A DNA stretch of 64,000 bases from the NCBI GenBank assembly GCA_002633025.1, contig NMRB01001390.1, positions 1-64,000 of the forward strand, read 5' to 3'. The position numbers and the translations under genes are program-made. The DNA is from Notospermus geniculatus. Its lineage: Eukaryota > Nemertea > Pilidiophora > Heteronemertea > Lineidae. The notes under the pieces were generated by a model. The model was not told where the DNA came from. It worked only from the letters and a program-made list of their open reading frames with translations, and did no database searches. Positions 38,401 through 46,997 of this stretch are shown one piece after another (position 1 is the first letter of the stretch; each line of letters starts with the position of its first letter).

Positions 38401-41400
38401 ATGTGGTCGCCAGTACTCTGCCCTCGACAACTCCACCCCGGTCCGTATCTGTAATCCTTTGTATTATGTGTTCCTGCTTCATATTCGCAACGACTGGATC
38501 TGCCGTCTTCGCCGTATCAACTTTTTCTGGATTATCTACCCGATGTTCATCCACATGATGGTGATCAGCGACATCATGCTCTATCACGACTACATCAAAT
38601 ATCTCTATTTCATTGAGCGAAGAATCGGCATCGTTGGCGAGTTGACCGATCTCGAAAACTACGACTATATCTGGTTAGGGGCCATCTTCACGAACCCAGG
38701 ACTGGTCATCGGCACTGTATATCTTTCAATGTACTTCCTTATGACAGTTGTCCTGGTCATCGAGGGGAACCTGGCCAAACTTCTCAATAAACTCATGGTT
38801 CAGGATCACTACTTGGGCTGCATGAAACTCCCAAAAGAATTACGGACACCGAAGTCTGAAAACAAAGGCATGCATCTTCTGTATCATAAAATGAAGTGTA
38901 GATTAAGTTTGATTGCCGAACCTCGTTTCTGGGTCTTCTGGTTCAAGCAACTAAAACTATCCCTCTGGCCTGAGGAGTCAGAAGGGTGCAAGTCATGTTG
39001 CAAGGCCCTTATCTTTCGGCCCTTAAAGTTCTTCACTTGCATAGCATCCCTTGCACTCCTTTTCCCCCTCACCAACTGCTTCCCTTGGGATATGGTCATC
39101 GACTTCTTCACCGACATGAAGGAGACGGACAGAATAGCACGAAGCTGTCTTCGACGGTACAAAAAACGACAATACGGGAAAGCTTTCTTGTTCTTGCTCT
39201 GCACCGGTATTGTCATTTTAGGACTTCTCTTTGCCCTGTTGATTTTCATCTACACCTGTAAAATTGTCTCGCTCTATATACTCTACACCATAAAAGGAGT
39301 TGTCAAGCACTATATGGAAACTTTACCCATCATCTCAATGAAAGTTGTTGCCCTGTACTACTTATTAAGCACCACACATAAGCTGAAGGTTCATTACAAA
39401 GAGGTGAAGAAGCAGATATTCGAACTTTGCGTTGAAGAGCAGAAGGAAATGGATGAGCAAGTGGCCACGCAAGAACCGAATGAGGAAAATGACACGAATG
39501 AGAAAGTCTTCTTGATTGCATATAGAAAAGATGGCATTCCTCTCATACCAAAGCAATTATACAACCTGATCTTCGATCGTCATGTCCCACTCAGGGAACA
39601 TGAACTGGCAGCCTTAGGAAAACTTCTAATGATTGCTATATTTCTATTCTACGTTGGTTCCATCATCAATATTTACCAAATTGGAAACATTACCAGCCTT
39701 GGTCAAGCCATTGCAACATTTTTTGCCGTCACGTTACCAAAATTGTTTGACTTCTTCAGCGGGAAGGATGTCCTTGAAGATGATATCCTCAAATACAAAA
39801 TTAAACATTCGATCAAAGAATTTGTTAAAAATACTCTGATAAATGGCGATGAAGATGATGATTTGAAGAGAGCAGGTGTGGAGGAGACATTGGAACGACG
39901 CCCACATGGCACGATCAACAACTGCATGTGTGTGCCTTCAACCCTTGATCGGGAGACTGCAGTATGACAATTACATGCAGCTTGTGAGCCCAAGAAAGCA
40001 CTGGAGAAAACCTGAAGGTGAAGTCCATGGAAATATGGTAATACAAGTCACAACAGGGTACACCATCCCCATATTAACAAAGGACTGACGCTCGACACCA
40101 TGGCAAGGTCTTGTGGTTAACAAGTCCGAAGATGAGCACAACTTGAGAGACTGCAAATGGAGTCTTATTGAGGCAATCTGCCTGCCTTCGCTCCCTCAAA
40201 GAGTTGTCAGAAAGAAATAACTAGGACCGAGTTAGGGTACAACACCAGCTCTTCAGCGACATGCTGTGAAAACTTTGGTACCAATCTCAAGATTGTTCCT
40301 GGTGATCTCAAAGAGAGTAATTCTTGTTGAGATTTAAGGATAAAAACAGCACTTTTATCACTCAATATCAGGTGTTTTTGTCAAAGTTTCAATGTACATA
40401 CATGTGTTGTAACATAAATGATCTCAATATATGACAAGAATAAGTATTTTTCACGTTGGAGGCAAACTTTAAAGGCGATGTCTACTTACCAGTACATTTT
40501 ACACAGAAGAACACGTGCTTCTTCAGACTACCGGTACACTCTCAGTCTGCCCTCAAGGGAATGAAGCAGGGTTGTACAAGGAGTGCAAGTCTGGACCCTG
40601 GTCATTGTTCACATGTCACCCTTATTCCCAGTTGACACTTGACAGGTGACAGAATAAAAGCCGCACCGTGACATCTTTTTAGGTGAAATGATTTAATAGG
40701 CAAAGGGGATTATAAGGGGCATGGTGCCTTTTGAATTTATCTTACTGAACTGACCTGAGGAGTTGATATTGTGTAACCACAGAAACTTTTTTGTAACATG
40801 TGTTGACAGATGTAAGATGACATATGGTAAATGGTCTGATGGCAGTGTATCTATCACTCAGGTGAAATGCATTATATGTTTAGGTGTTCATTTCATTATA
40901 CATGTAGTATGTCATATTCATTGTGTGCTATTAAAATCATTTTGTGTGGTGTCAGCTGAACGATCTTAGTTCCATCAACATCCACCAGATGGAGAACCTG
41001 TTCAGCAGGCTCATGGACTATTCCACAGCAATTTTTTCTTCCATTCCCCGAATTCAGTGACTGAGTTATTGGAATGATTACGATTAGATGTAGTGCCTGA
41101 AAATCTTTGGAAGTTTGACTGAAATAAAGTTTGTGGAACAATACACTTGTTGTTCTTTCATTTCATTTCCCCTCGTGGTTACATTTTGGCTGTACACGAG
41201 TCTTGGTTTGACACTGGGAACACTGTTTTGCAGGAAATTTCCCCTTTTCTTCATTCAGGAAAGGGGATTAGATTTGTATTCATTCCCTAATTGGAAAATA
41301 AGAAGGTGAAGCAGATTTCCCTGCATATGACAGTGAATACCGGTATGTTGAACTTTCCCGGCCAATACAAGTGCTAACATGAGCACCTTACTTTATTAGA

Positions 41401-43255
41401 GAACATGAAATATAAACGGGTTTCTACGGTGAAAGACATTGCTTACCTTACTAGAGGAAGTCAGTGACTGCATTCTTGTGTGACAACCAGTTAGGTAGCG
41501 TAACACTTCCATCTCTCCAGCGAGGCTGGCGGCCCGTGGATCTGATACAGTCAAATCACCTGTCTTGATGACACACTCTCCAGGGTTGCTCAACATCAGT
41601 CTTTCAAACAGGGCCTGCATGTGAGAGGAATGAAGCACAAGATATACACCAAGGGGACAAGAAAATGGTTCATCGGATTCATCTGAGAGCATCAGCAATA
41701 GACCATTCTCAAATTGATGTAAACGACAAAGATCTGCACACTTCCGCCGAAATCTCAACCTCAGTCTGAAACTGAATGACGTAACGCAGACAAATGACAG
41801 TGACTTCGACGACGTTGCGTCAGACTCGACCATTAATTGCTGAATCATGGATGGTGTCACGTCACCCGGTTTCAGATCGAGGTTCTGGTTTAGATTTCGG
41901 CGGAAGTGCGCAGATCTGCGAATTTGAGAATGGTCTATACTGGGCCCATCCATATTCACGACAAACTTTTGACAAGTCAGTCGGGTATTTATCTTTTATT
42001 TGACACAACAGATAAGTGGTATATCTTTTATGAATAGAGGTTTCGATATCCAGCAATCTGATTCTATCATGGTGTACAATGGCATCAATGACTGTGCGTC
42101 CAGGACTGTTGACTTGGCCTGATCATGACTTCACCATATACGGCAGTCTGAGCACAGGAGGGCAGCTCAAGAGATCACACCCATTTGTGTACTTCATTCA
42201 ACTGTGCAATCGAGGGAAGTTGTGTGCATTACACTCACCTCAGCTGAACTTAACCAAGATTTCCAAAGTTTGGAATTTCCATGCCACTTCAGTTATGAAG
42301 CAGAGATTTTATTACTATATATCGGTATGATATTTATTATTTTGTGTGTCAATTTTTGTGCTTTCTCGTTCTTTAGATATGTCAATCATCCAAGTGGAAT
42401 GTCTACCAACCTGACCAAGCAAATCAAAATCCAGCCATGTCTGCTGATCAAGCATGTCATGTAATTCAGACAAATAAACACACCGGGATGGCCTTCCAGA
42501 GTGGCTGTCGGGCTCTGAAATGAGAGTGATGAACAGAGATGTTTAAATGTTGATCTGAATAGGTGAGCACCAACGGCACTATAGGCTCCCGGCCATCAAG
42601 GGGTTATGTTGTAGGCCTACTCATCCCTCGACTTTAAGACTGACATTCCTCTATTGATTTCTGATTTCTAAAACATTAACAGAACACCACTATGCAGGAA
42701 GAAACTGGAACTCCAGGGGGAACCTTGGAAAACGTACAAGAACACTGTATCTTGAACACTGTATACAGTTGAACCTCCCTATTCAGGACAACTTTGGGAC
42801 TGATGAGTGGTGTCCTTAAGACATAAAGGTGTCTTACTGATGAAGGTCTGCTTCAGGAAATTTCACCGTACCTTTGTCCAGAGTTATAAGGAATATGTTC
42901 TGTAGCAACAGATCTGTCTCCCATTTTGACTGTGCTAGCTTTTTAATGTCTTCCTCTGTTTCTTGGCCAGGTAACTTGTTGACAGCAAGGCAACTTATTT
43001 CTTCACTTGGTCCTGTAATTACAAACATTACAGAGCAGAGTAAAGTACTGATACTTGGTTTGTGTGTCCTAAATAAATGATACAAACTTCAATCAAAGTT
43101 CACTTCAGGCAGCAAGAGTAGATACTTCCCAGAAATCAAAATCCTTCTCATTCCTCACCTGTAGTGACAGCTTTATTCAATGAAAAATCTTGGGCTTGTG
43201 CCACACTTGAGAAGAGTGCAGCAAACGGGTTGGCAGACAGATCACTGTTGTTCAT
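14445..43255 (-). CDS. UBE4A: Ubiquitin conjugation factor E4 A (U-box E3/E4 ligase), 18 coding exons
   Basis: UBE4A extends ubiquitin chains on substrates through a C-terminal U-box that recruits E2 enzymes. Exons in gene order: 43159-43267 (ATG 43255-43253, after an acceptor, so a non-coding exon lies upstream), 42872-43012, 42411-42514, 41447-41614, 19990-20122, 19386-19597, 18810-18995, 18495-18612, 18013-18231, 17427-17681, 17006-17262, 16719-16872, 16428-16620, 16000-16113, 15553-15804, 15176-15427, 14819-14976, 14445-14571 (stop 14447-14445). All junctions are GT-AG and keep frame except inside exon 12. The total of about 1045 residues is close to vertebrate UBE4A. The N-terminus carries NPFAALF as in vertebrates. 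The core has [17 protein letters not shown] and [12 protein letters not shown]. The U-box (about residues 966-1040) has [26 protein letters not shown] and [14 protein letters not shown]4B is less likely because of the N-terminus and linker residues. Exon 12 (154 bp) carries two extra bases near 16793-16800. If real, the protein ends before the U-box. Intron 4 holds another gene on the plus strand. Confidence 0.92.
15838..15998 (-). mobile_element. tRNA-derived SINE-like fragment in UBE4A intron
   Basis: On the minus strand it has CATAGTGGTGCAGTAAAAAC and the B box GGTTCGATCCCC. It sits in the intron immediately upstream of UBE4A exon 15. Confidence 0.55.
22118..22217. mobile_element. 98-100-bp MITE specific to the right UBE4A copy
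   Basis: Ends GTAAACTCCCTACGC and GCGTAGGGAGTTTAC. The left copy has the uninterrupted site (CACCTCGATCTGGTACTG). Flanks TTGATCT and TCGATCT form a 7-9-bp target duplication with one mismatch, in the hAT range. The interior is GC-rich (GAAGGGGGCGCGG). Confidence 0.85.
22845..23325. repeat. Degenerate version of the same minisatellite
   Basis: The same GTCCTAGGTCATCCTAGACA and AGTCAGCATGCAGCAGCCCC words occur, with irregular unit lengths and many substitutions. It lacks the homogeneous core of the left copy. Confidence 0.85.
23963..24072. mobile_element. Half copy of the CACTCCAAAAGAG MITE
   Basis: Right half only. A deletion of about 570 bp relative to 7555-8122 of the left copy removed the left end. 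Confidence 0.75.
26621..26914. mobile_element. Tigger/pogo-like MITE interrupted by a second element
   Basis: It starts CAGTGGAACCTCCTTAAATG and ends with the degraded AGAAGTTCCAGTC. It is split by the insertion at 26728-26859. Confidence 0.8.
26728..26859. mobile_element. PIF/Harbinger-like MITE nested in a Tigger-like MITE
   Basis: Ends GGGCTGGTTCATACT and AGTATGAACCAGCCC form a 15-bp inverted repeat flanked by TTA on each side. A 3-bp TTA target duplication is the signature of PIF/Harbinger elements. The nesting order shows it is younger than its host. Confidence 0.8.
26935..27070 (-). mobile_element. tRNA-derived SINE-like fragment
   Basis: On the minus strand: GTGGGCACAGTGGTGCAGTG with GGTTTGATTCCC. 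UBE4A intron 4. Confidence 0.55.
27925..28342. repeat. 28-bp minisatellite in UBE4A intron 4
   Basis: About 15 units of GGTGCCAACTGSTTCAGGAG followed by TGCATGKC. Variant bases (GCTTC/GGTTC, ATGGC/ATGTC/GTGTC) run in blocks, as after local unit amplification. All three plus-strand frames stay open because 28 is not a multiple of 3 and no unit contains a stop. Not protein coding in my view. Confidence 0.92.
30317..30375. repeat. Short tandem repeat beside an assembly gap
   Basis: Three units of about 20 bp (CTGCCTTCCAGTACTCAG-like) directly right of the N at 30301. The true array may be longer and collapsed. Confidence 0.7.
31230..31450. mobile_element. PIF/Harbinger-like MITE with TTA target duplication
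   Basis: Ends AGCCTGCCGCACACTGGAGC and GCTCCAGTGTGCGGCAGGCT, each flanked by TTA. The inner repeats CTATCTGCTGAGCA and GCTCGCGTGTGCGCGTA add a second layer of symmetry. Confidence 0.82.
34645..34819. mobile_element. Tigger/pogo-like MITE, full length
   Basis: CAGTGGAACTTCTCTATTAA at one end and GGGGAGGTTCTACTG at the other, flanked by TA. Orientation is opposite to the copy at 9784-9961. Confidence 0.88.
36320..36545 (+). mobile_element. tRNA-derived SINE-like repeat
   Basis: A-box-like TGGTGTAGTGGC and B-box-like GGTTCAATACC are followed by a non-tRNA body (GTGATAGAAAGGGGGACTCG ... CATTCAAGTGAAT). Similar heads and bodies occur at 4316-4535. The A and B boxes fit RNA polymerase III promoters. 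It is not a functional tRNA because cloverleaf pairing is poor. Confidence 0.65.
36959..39967 (+). CDS. Multi-pass membrane protein, single coding exon, nested in UBE4A intron 4
   Basis: A 1002-residue open frame from ATG 36959 to TGA 39965-39967. The ATG has a good context (A at -3, G at +4), and an in-frame TGA lies upstream at 36932-36934. A TTG-initiated extension to 36941 is not needed. An acceptor-like CTTTCAG ends at 36915, so a spliced 5' UTR is likely. The frame encodes a hydrophobic leader (residues 1-24), then a cysteine-containing probable ectodomain (about 25-238) with Asn-X-Thr sites and a KFCCDIP motif. A first membrane span follows (about 241-260), then a polar loop of about 260 residues rich in Asn, Ser and Gln. 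Further hydrophobic segments lie near 522-542, 574-601, 687-708, 741-778 (long enough for two), 787-804, 884-906 and 910-929. The C-terminal tail is acidic then basic (EDDDLKR). I do not recognise the family. A channel, transporter or receptor-like role is only a guess from topology. Confidence 0.85.
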   Translation: MADRRQFQGQLIVIFIMTACRVGQSFDAFFRPDFRAGAMLSSHMYVKETPEMANTTSALNSRCHLSIRNKEAMLMLEHLITIKKKKFIEISLKFPKDVDLDISNYTKIIKLDHWYWVDNHQGKPLLELDFRFYFLSMTTLSIDAATVEADVKMKPRNCLNSMHLAEKTHLIQDMLIRNIHRFVGGERIGDDTSSSVCYSRLASYKLMLSKYYVQKFCCDIPVDPAAPWSCEAIVSSYTNTYSVILYVILFLISPLLIKFLPYEEVIYTVDENGRAHEMVRCKVLYGRQHSTLPQAARTINTNNNNNLPGFCISDSRDNYRNDNIHNGQKDIVAPACQSPQRPSDDESVCACTSGVPNQLLRLHSNDSRDDSVMRRSMLSQQSSQFSQSLQSLHETLKAFEFEIYDSNGNPEKLCNGLIMNRKEDGNEIHQRIIPVRQISQFSDLTLTSHEAQSGQSTQQRDTAIPINLESEQNETNVCSLRCGRQYSALDNSTPVRICNPLYYVFLLHIRNDWICRLRRINFFWIIYPMFIHMMVISDIMLYHDYIKYLYFIERRIGIVGELTDLENYDYIWLGAIFTNPGLVIGTVYLSMYFLMTVVLVIEGNLAKLLNKLMVQDHYLGCMKLPKELRTPKSENKGMHLLYHKMKCRLSLIAEPRFWVFWFKQLKLSLWPEESEGCKSCCKALIFRPLKFFTCIASLALLFPLTNCFPWDMVIDFFTDMKETDRIARSCLRRYKKRQYGKAFLFLLCTGIVILGLLFALLIFIYTCKIVSLYILYTIKGVVKHYMETLPIISMKVVALYYLLSTTHKLKVHYKEVKKQIFELCVEEQKEMDEQVATQEPNEENDTNEKVFLIAYRKDGIPLIPKQLYNLIFDRHVPLREHELAALGKLLMIAIFLFYVGSIINIYQIGNITSLGQAIATFFAVTLPKLFDFFSGKDVLEDDILKYKIKHSIKEFVKNTLINGDEDDDLKRAGVEETLERRPHGTINNCMCVPSTLDRETAV
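41123..41128 (+). terminator. Poly(A) signal AATAAA for the nested membrane-protein gene
   Basis: First canonical AATAAA on the plus strand in a plausible position, about 1.15 kb after the stop at 39967. A GT-rich stretch (TTTGTGGAAC, then TTGTTGTTC) follows. The signal lies only about 320 bp before UBE4A exon 4 on the other strand. Confidence 0.5.
42766..42831. mobile_element. Tigger/pogo-like MITE, truncated
   Basis: Only the left end (CAGTTGAACCTCCCTATTCA) and about 65 bp are present, in the intron between UBE4A exons 2 and 3. Confidence 0.7.
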
Positions 43256-43394
43256 CTTTAAGGCAGCCTGCAACAGAAAGTCAGTTGTCATCAAGTTTCA
43301 TGATCATCGCTTAGGCCTATTGGGCACAAACTGTTAAGCCTAATGTCGTCTAAACCAGTGTAGGCCTACCCAGGTTACGGAGTTAGGATGGTTA

Positions 43395-43500
43395 GCATTG
43401 ACGGTTAGGGTCAGGATTAGGTTTAGGATTAGGGTAGGGGTCAGTGACAAGGGTTGAGGGTCAGGGTTGGCGTTAAGGTTAGGGACTTGGGCTAGGAATT
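43395..43500 (+). repeat. Degenerate TTAGGG-like tract
   Basis: GGTTAGGGTCAGGATTAGG-type words recur with substitutions for about 100 bp upstream of UBE4A exon 1, and more weakly at 43800-43865. This could be a decayed telomere-like repeat or simple-sequence drift. Confidence 0.5.
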
Positions 43501-43514
43501 AGTGTGTAGGATCA

Positions 43515-43698
43515 CAGGCCACTGGAGAGTTAATCAGTAGAGTATTCCTCGTAAAATTGGGGAAAAGTGAGCATATAATGGCCAAATCTATACAATTAGG
43601 CCTAGGCCCTAATATAGTATAGATTTGGCCATTGTATGCTCACTTTTCCCCAATTTTACGAGGAATACTTTATACTGATTAACTCTCCAGGGGCCTGT
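43515..43698. repeat. Long palindrome upstream of UBE4A exon 1
   Basis: Arms of about 75 bp (CTCGTAAAATTGGGGAAAAG, TGAGCATATAATGGCCAAAT) are almost exact reverse complements about a short AGGCCTAGGCC centre. It resembles a MITE. Transcripts through it would form a very stable hairpin. Confidence 0.88.
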
Positions 43699-43904
43699 GG
43701 TAGGATCAGGACTGGACGACATTCACAATTCACCCATTCAGTGCCTATTGGTTCAACTGCATATAAATCCTCCATCACAGGGTTATTGTTAATGATAGGG
43801 TCATTGTTGGGATTAGGATTAGGGCTATGGTTAGGGTCAGGAACATAGCAGTTAGTGATATAGGGGATAGGCCTAGGCCGCCTTTAGGCCTACTCTCCAT
43901 TCCA

Positions 43905-44368
43905 GTTCCCAGTGGCGCGTGGTTTATCAACGATAGCTCCGCAACGGCTGGGCCGAATTTGACATACCATACATCAATCGATTTGTCTTGGCGCTACAGC
44001 CATCATCGCTGTCATTTTCCCGCAAAATGTGACAGAAAAAAGTTCCTTCACAAATCACAGTTTGTAATGACGGCCGAAATGGCGGCCGTTTTGAATGATG
44101 CAATGCATCGCGCACGTGTAAACTGCACTGAACACCATGGCGAAATGAAATGGGTTTTGAGAAAGGGATCCATCGCATTATGTCGGCCTTATACGTTAGG
44201 CCTAGCTAGCTAGCCTACCTGGTTACGCGAAAAATGAAGATAGGGCCTAGCAGAAAGATACCGGCAAGAAACAGAGAAAGACAAGTCAATTGACGTATGT
44301 TTCGTCAAATTTGACCCAGCCGTTGCGGAGATATCGTTGATAAACCTCGCGCCACTGGCGCACTGGGA
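43905..44368. mobile_element. MITE with CTCCGCAACGGCTGGG ends, copy 1
   Basis: Left arm CCCAGTGGCGCG ... GGTTTATCAACGATAGCTCC, right arm GAGATATCGTTGATAAACCT ... CGCGCCACTGG. The interior has AATGGCGGCCGTTTTGAATG. The shorter relative at 62946-63302 shares the interior and the CCGCAACGGCTGGGTC arms. Confidence 0.78.
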
Positions 44369-44803
44369 AGTCATGATATGCATGATATGTTATTATGTAA
44401 TGTAGCTAGGCCTACCTACAATCATCTGAGTTATGATCAACCAATCCACAGATCCATGGTTGATCAATTTGTGAATGAAACCTATCGATAATACGGCTAC
44501 TCAATTCAGCGGTCGAACAGTTTCATACCCATCAGGTGTAACTTAACATAAATATCAGGTATTTTGTCTCGCCAAAATCACATCTGCAAAAATCTGGGAA
44601 CTTTCATGCTCAGCTACGCTGCGAAGTGCCCAGCAGGTAAACCTCGTCCCATGATAGGTCTTGACACTAGAGGGTCTTGGGACGAGGTTCAACCAACACC
44701 CCTCTAATATCGTTCAAAGGTTACCATCTTGAAAAGTAGTGCAGCGGAAGGTTAAATGGAAAAATATCTACCAATTGTGATCAGGCTCCTAACGGTAACT
44801 CCA

Positions 44804-45936
44804 TTAGGAGGAGTGATGCGGTCAAACATGGCGGCGACTGGTCGATGACAGTGTCTGTTTGTGTAACGTAGTGGAGAAAATCGGCACTGGTGGAGTTTGC
44901 GATATGGCGTGATCAGTGCTGCAGTGGATTGGCACTGGACGGTCATGACGGTTGGCATGCATGGTTGGTGAGCACAGACAGTGAAATCTCTTGACCTAGG
45001 CCTAACTTGTTATTATGCCACTGCTTGCTTGTGAAGGGACTCGCGTGCATTCACTGGTAGGTAGGTGACTCACTATTACCGATTTTATTGTGTTTACCAT
45101 CACCATGTCATGTTTTTTTGTTTACTGTTAGTGTTTCATTCATGTCATCTGATCACGACGACTGCAATCATCATGCATAGGCTAGGCCTAGCTAGGCTAG
45201 GCCTATTGATCTGTTGATAGGCCTATGCACAGCTGACAGCACAGAGACAAGAGCAGTCAGCACAATCTCTCACTCACGCAGGCGAGGCGGACACCACACC
45301 CACCACCACCACCACCAACCCAATCTGGTCCCGCGAGATGATCATGATCACCAAGCCAACATCACCTATGAGACAGGTCATGACCACTGCGCACTGATGA
45401 CCAGGCTGAGCTCAACAACACACCACAGTCCACACTACCACAGGCCCTAGTGAAGTTGTGTTTGGCCGTTTGGGGCCTAGCTACGGTAAACCAAGTGGGT
45501 ACCCCCCTATAATATAAAAATAGACTAGGCCTATTTTTATATTATAGGGGGGGTACCCACTTGGTTTACCGTAGGTAGGCTAGGCTCCAAACACAACTTC
45601 ACAAGGGCCTGTGAACACACCCCCACCAACCACAGGGCCGAGGGCGTAGCTAGGCCTAGCTTTTTTGGCCTTGCTGTTTTTCGGTCAATCAAAATGTGCA
45701 TGAAAAACAGGTTTTTTCGGACCACCTGGGGGTGTAGGCCTATTTGCCCCCTGCCCCCGCTACAATGTTAGCTACGCCTCTGCCAACTGATCACCGCCAC
45801 CCAATGGCCAATGACCCAGGTTGGCCCGCCGCAGACCAGCAGGGGCTGATGGGTGGGTGACCAACATTACATGAAGGCTTGCCTTGGACAAGCGAAGCCT
45901 AGGCCCTACCCATGCTACCGGTAGGGTAGCTCAGCT
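44804..45936. repeat. Duplicated promoter-region block, copy A
   Basis: It matches 46075-47318 from TTAGGAGGAGTGATGCGGTC to GGTAGGGTAGCTCAGCT. It contains CpG-rich sequence with ATGGCGGCGACTGGTCGATG on the plus strand, a CACCACCACCACCA tract and a long palindrome. An N lies seven bases beyond its end (45943). Confidence 0.9.
45443..45608. repeat. Palindromic element, uninterrupted
   Basis: GGCCCTAGTGAAGTTGTGTT pairs with AACACAACTTCACAAGGGCC. The centre is a near-perfect GGGTACCCCCCTATAATATA / TATATTATAGGGGGGGTACC hairpin. It is the empty-site version of 46640-46997. Confidence 0.88.
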
Positions 45937-46639
45937 CACTACNTTGTGTCCGAGGGGAAATGCGACCGTACGGAAATTGCCGAGCAGTTGCCTTCGGAAG
46001 TTCCGAATGCGAAGCTACCATTTGACAGCACTCTCTAGCGGTAGCTTCGGGAACCAAAATGCTCCATAGCATGATTAGGAGGAGTGATGCGGTCAAACAT
46101 GGCGGCGACTGGTCGATGACAGTGTCTGTTTGTGTAACGTAGTGGAGAAAATCGGCACTGGTGGAGTTTGCGATATGGCGTGATCAGTGCTGCAGTGGAT
46201 TGGCACTGGACGGTTGGCAGCACAGGCAGTGAATTCTCTTGACCTAACTTGTTATTATGCCACTGCTTGCTTGTGAAGGGACTCGCGTGCATTCACTGGT
46301 AGGTAGGTGACTCACTATTACCGATTTTATTGTGTTTACCATCACCATGTCATGTTTTTTTGTTTACTGCATGTTTCATTCATGTAGGCCTATTGATAGG
46401 CCTAGGCCTAGGCCTATGCACAGCTGACAGCACAGAGAGAGACAGAGCAGTCAGCACAATCTCACTCACGCAGGCGAGGCGGACACCACACCCACCACCA
46501 CCACCAACCCAATCTGGTCCCGCGAGATGATCATGATCACAAAGCCAACATCACCTCATATCCATGATCAGATCAGATGACAGGTCATGACCACTGCACT
46601 GATGACCAGGCTGAGCTCAGCAACACACCACAGTCCACA

Positions 46640-46997
46640 GGCCCTTGTGAAGTTGTGTTTGGCCGTTTGGGGCCTAGCTACGGTAAACCAAGTGGGTTGG
46701 GTACCCCCCTATAATATAAAAATAGACTATTTTTATATTATAGGGGGGGTACCCACTTGGTTTACCCTTGGAGGAATTATACTGACAGGAGGAACAGCGA
46801 GGTCACTTCAAAGGTTTCATCATCGCCACCGCCGTTCCCTATTGTGTATGGGCTTAACGAGGTGTTAACTACTAAACAAACACACCGCATGAGTGAGTCC
46901 GCGACTTCGGAATTTCCGATGAAGCTTAGTCAGTATAATTCCTCCAAGGTTTACCGTAGCTAGGCCCCAAACGGCCAAACACAACTTCACAAGGGCC
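46640..46997. repeat. Palindromic element, interrupted copy
   Basis: The same palindrome as 45443-45608, split in its right arm by the element at 46767-46948. Confidence 0.88.
46767..46948. mobile_element. 182-bp element nested in a palindrome, with 7-8-bp target duplication
   Basis: 20-bp perfect ends CTTGGAGGAATTATACTGAC and GTCAGTATAATTCCTCCAAG, flanked by GTTTACC on both sides (46760-46766, 46949-46955). The uninterrupted palindrome in copy A is the empty site. Target size and end structure fit a non-autonomous hAT-like element. Confidence 0.88.

Noticed and set aside
41615-41959. N-terminal extension of the 187-residue minus-strand frame overlapping UBE4A exon 4
   Set aside because: Conserved sequence starts at [13 protein letters not shown], after a proper acceptor at 41615-41616. 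The upstream part is intron and has no similarity to UBE4A.
44752-44958. Small minus-strand frame (MPTVMTVQCQSTAALITPYR...) as a new gene
   Set aside because: It lies in the duplicated CpG-rich promoter block and matches no family I know. Its second copy at 46035-46292 changes sequence outside the shared block. It could at most be 5' UTR.
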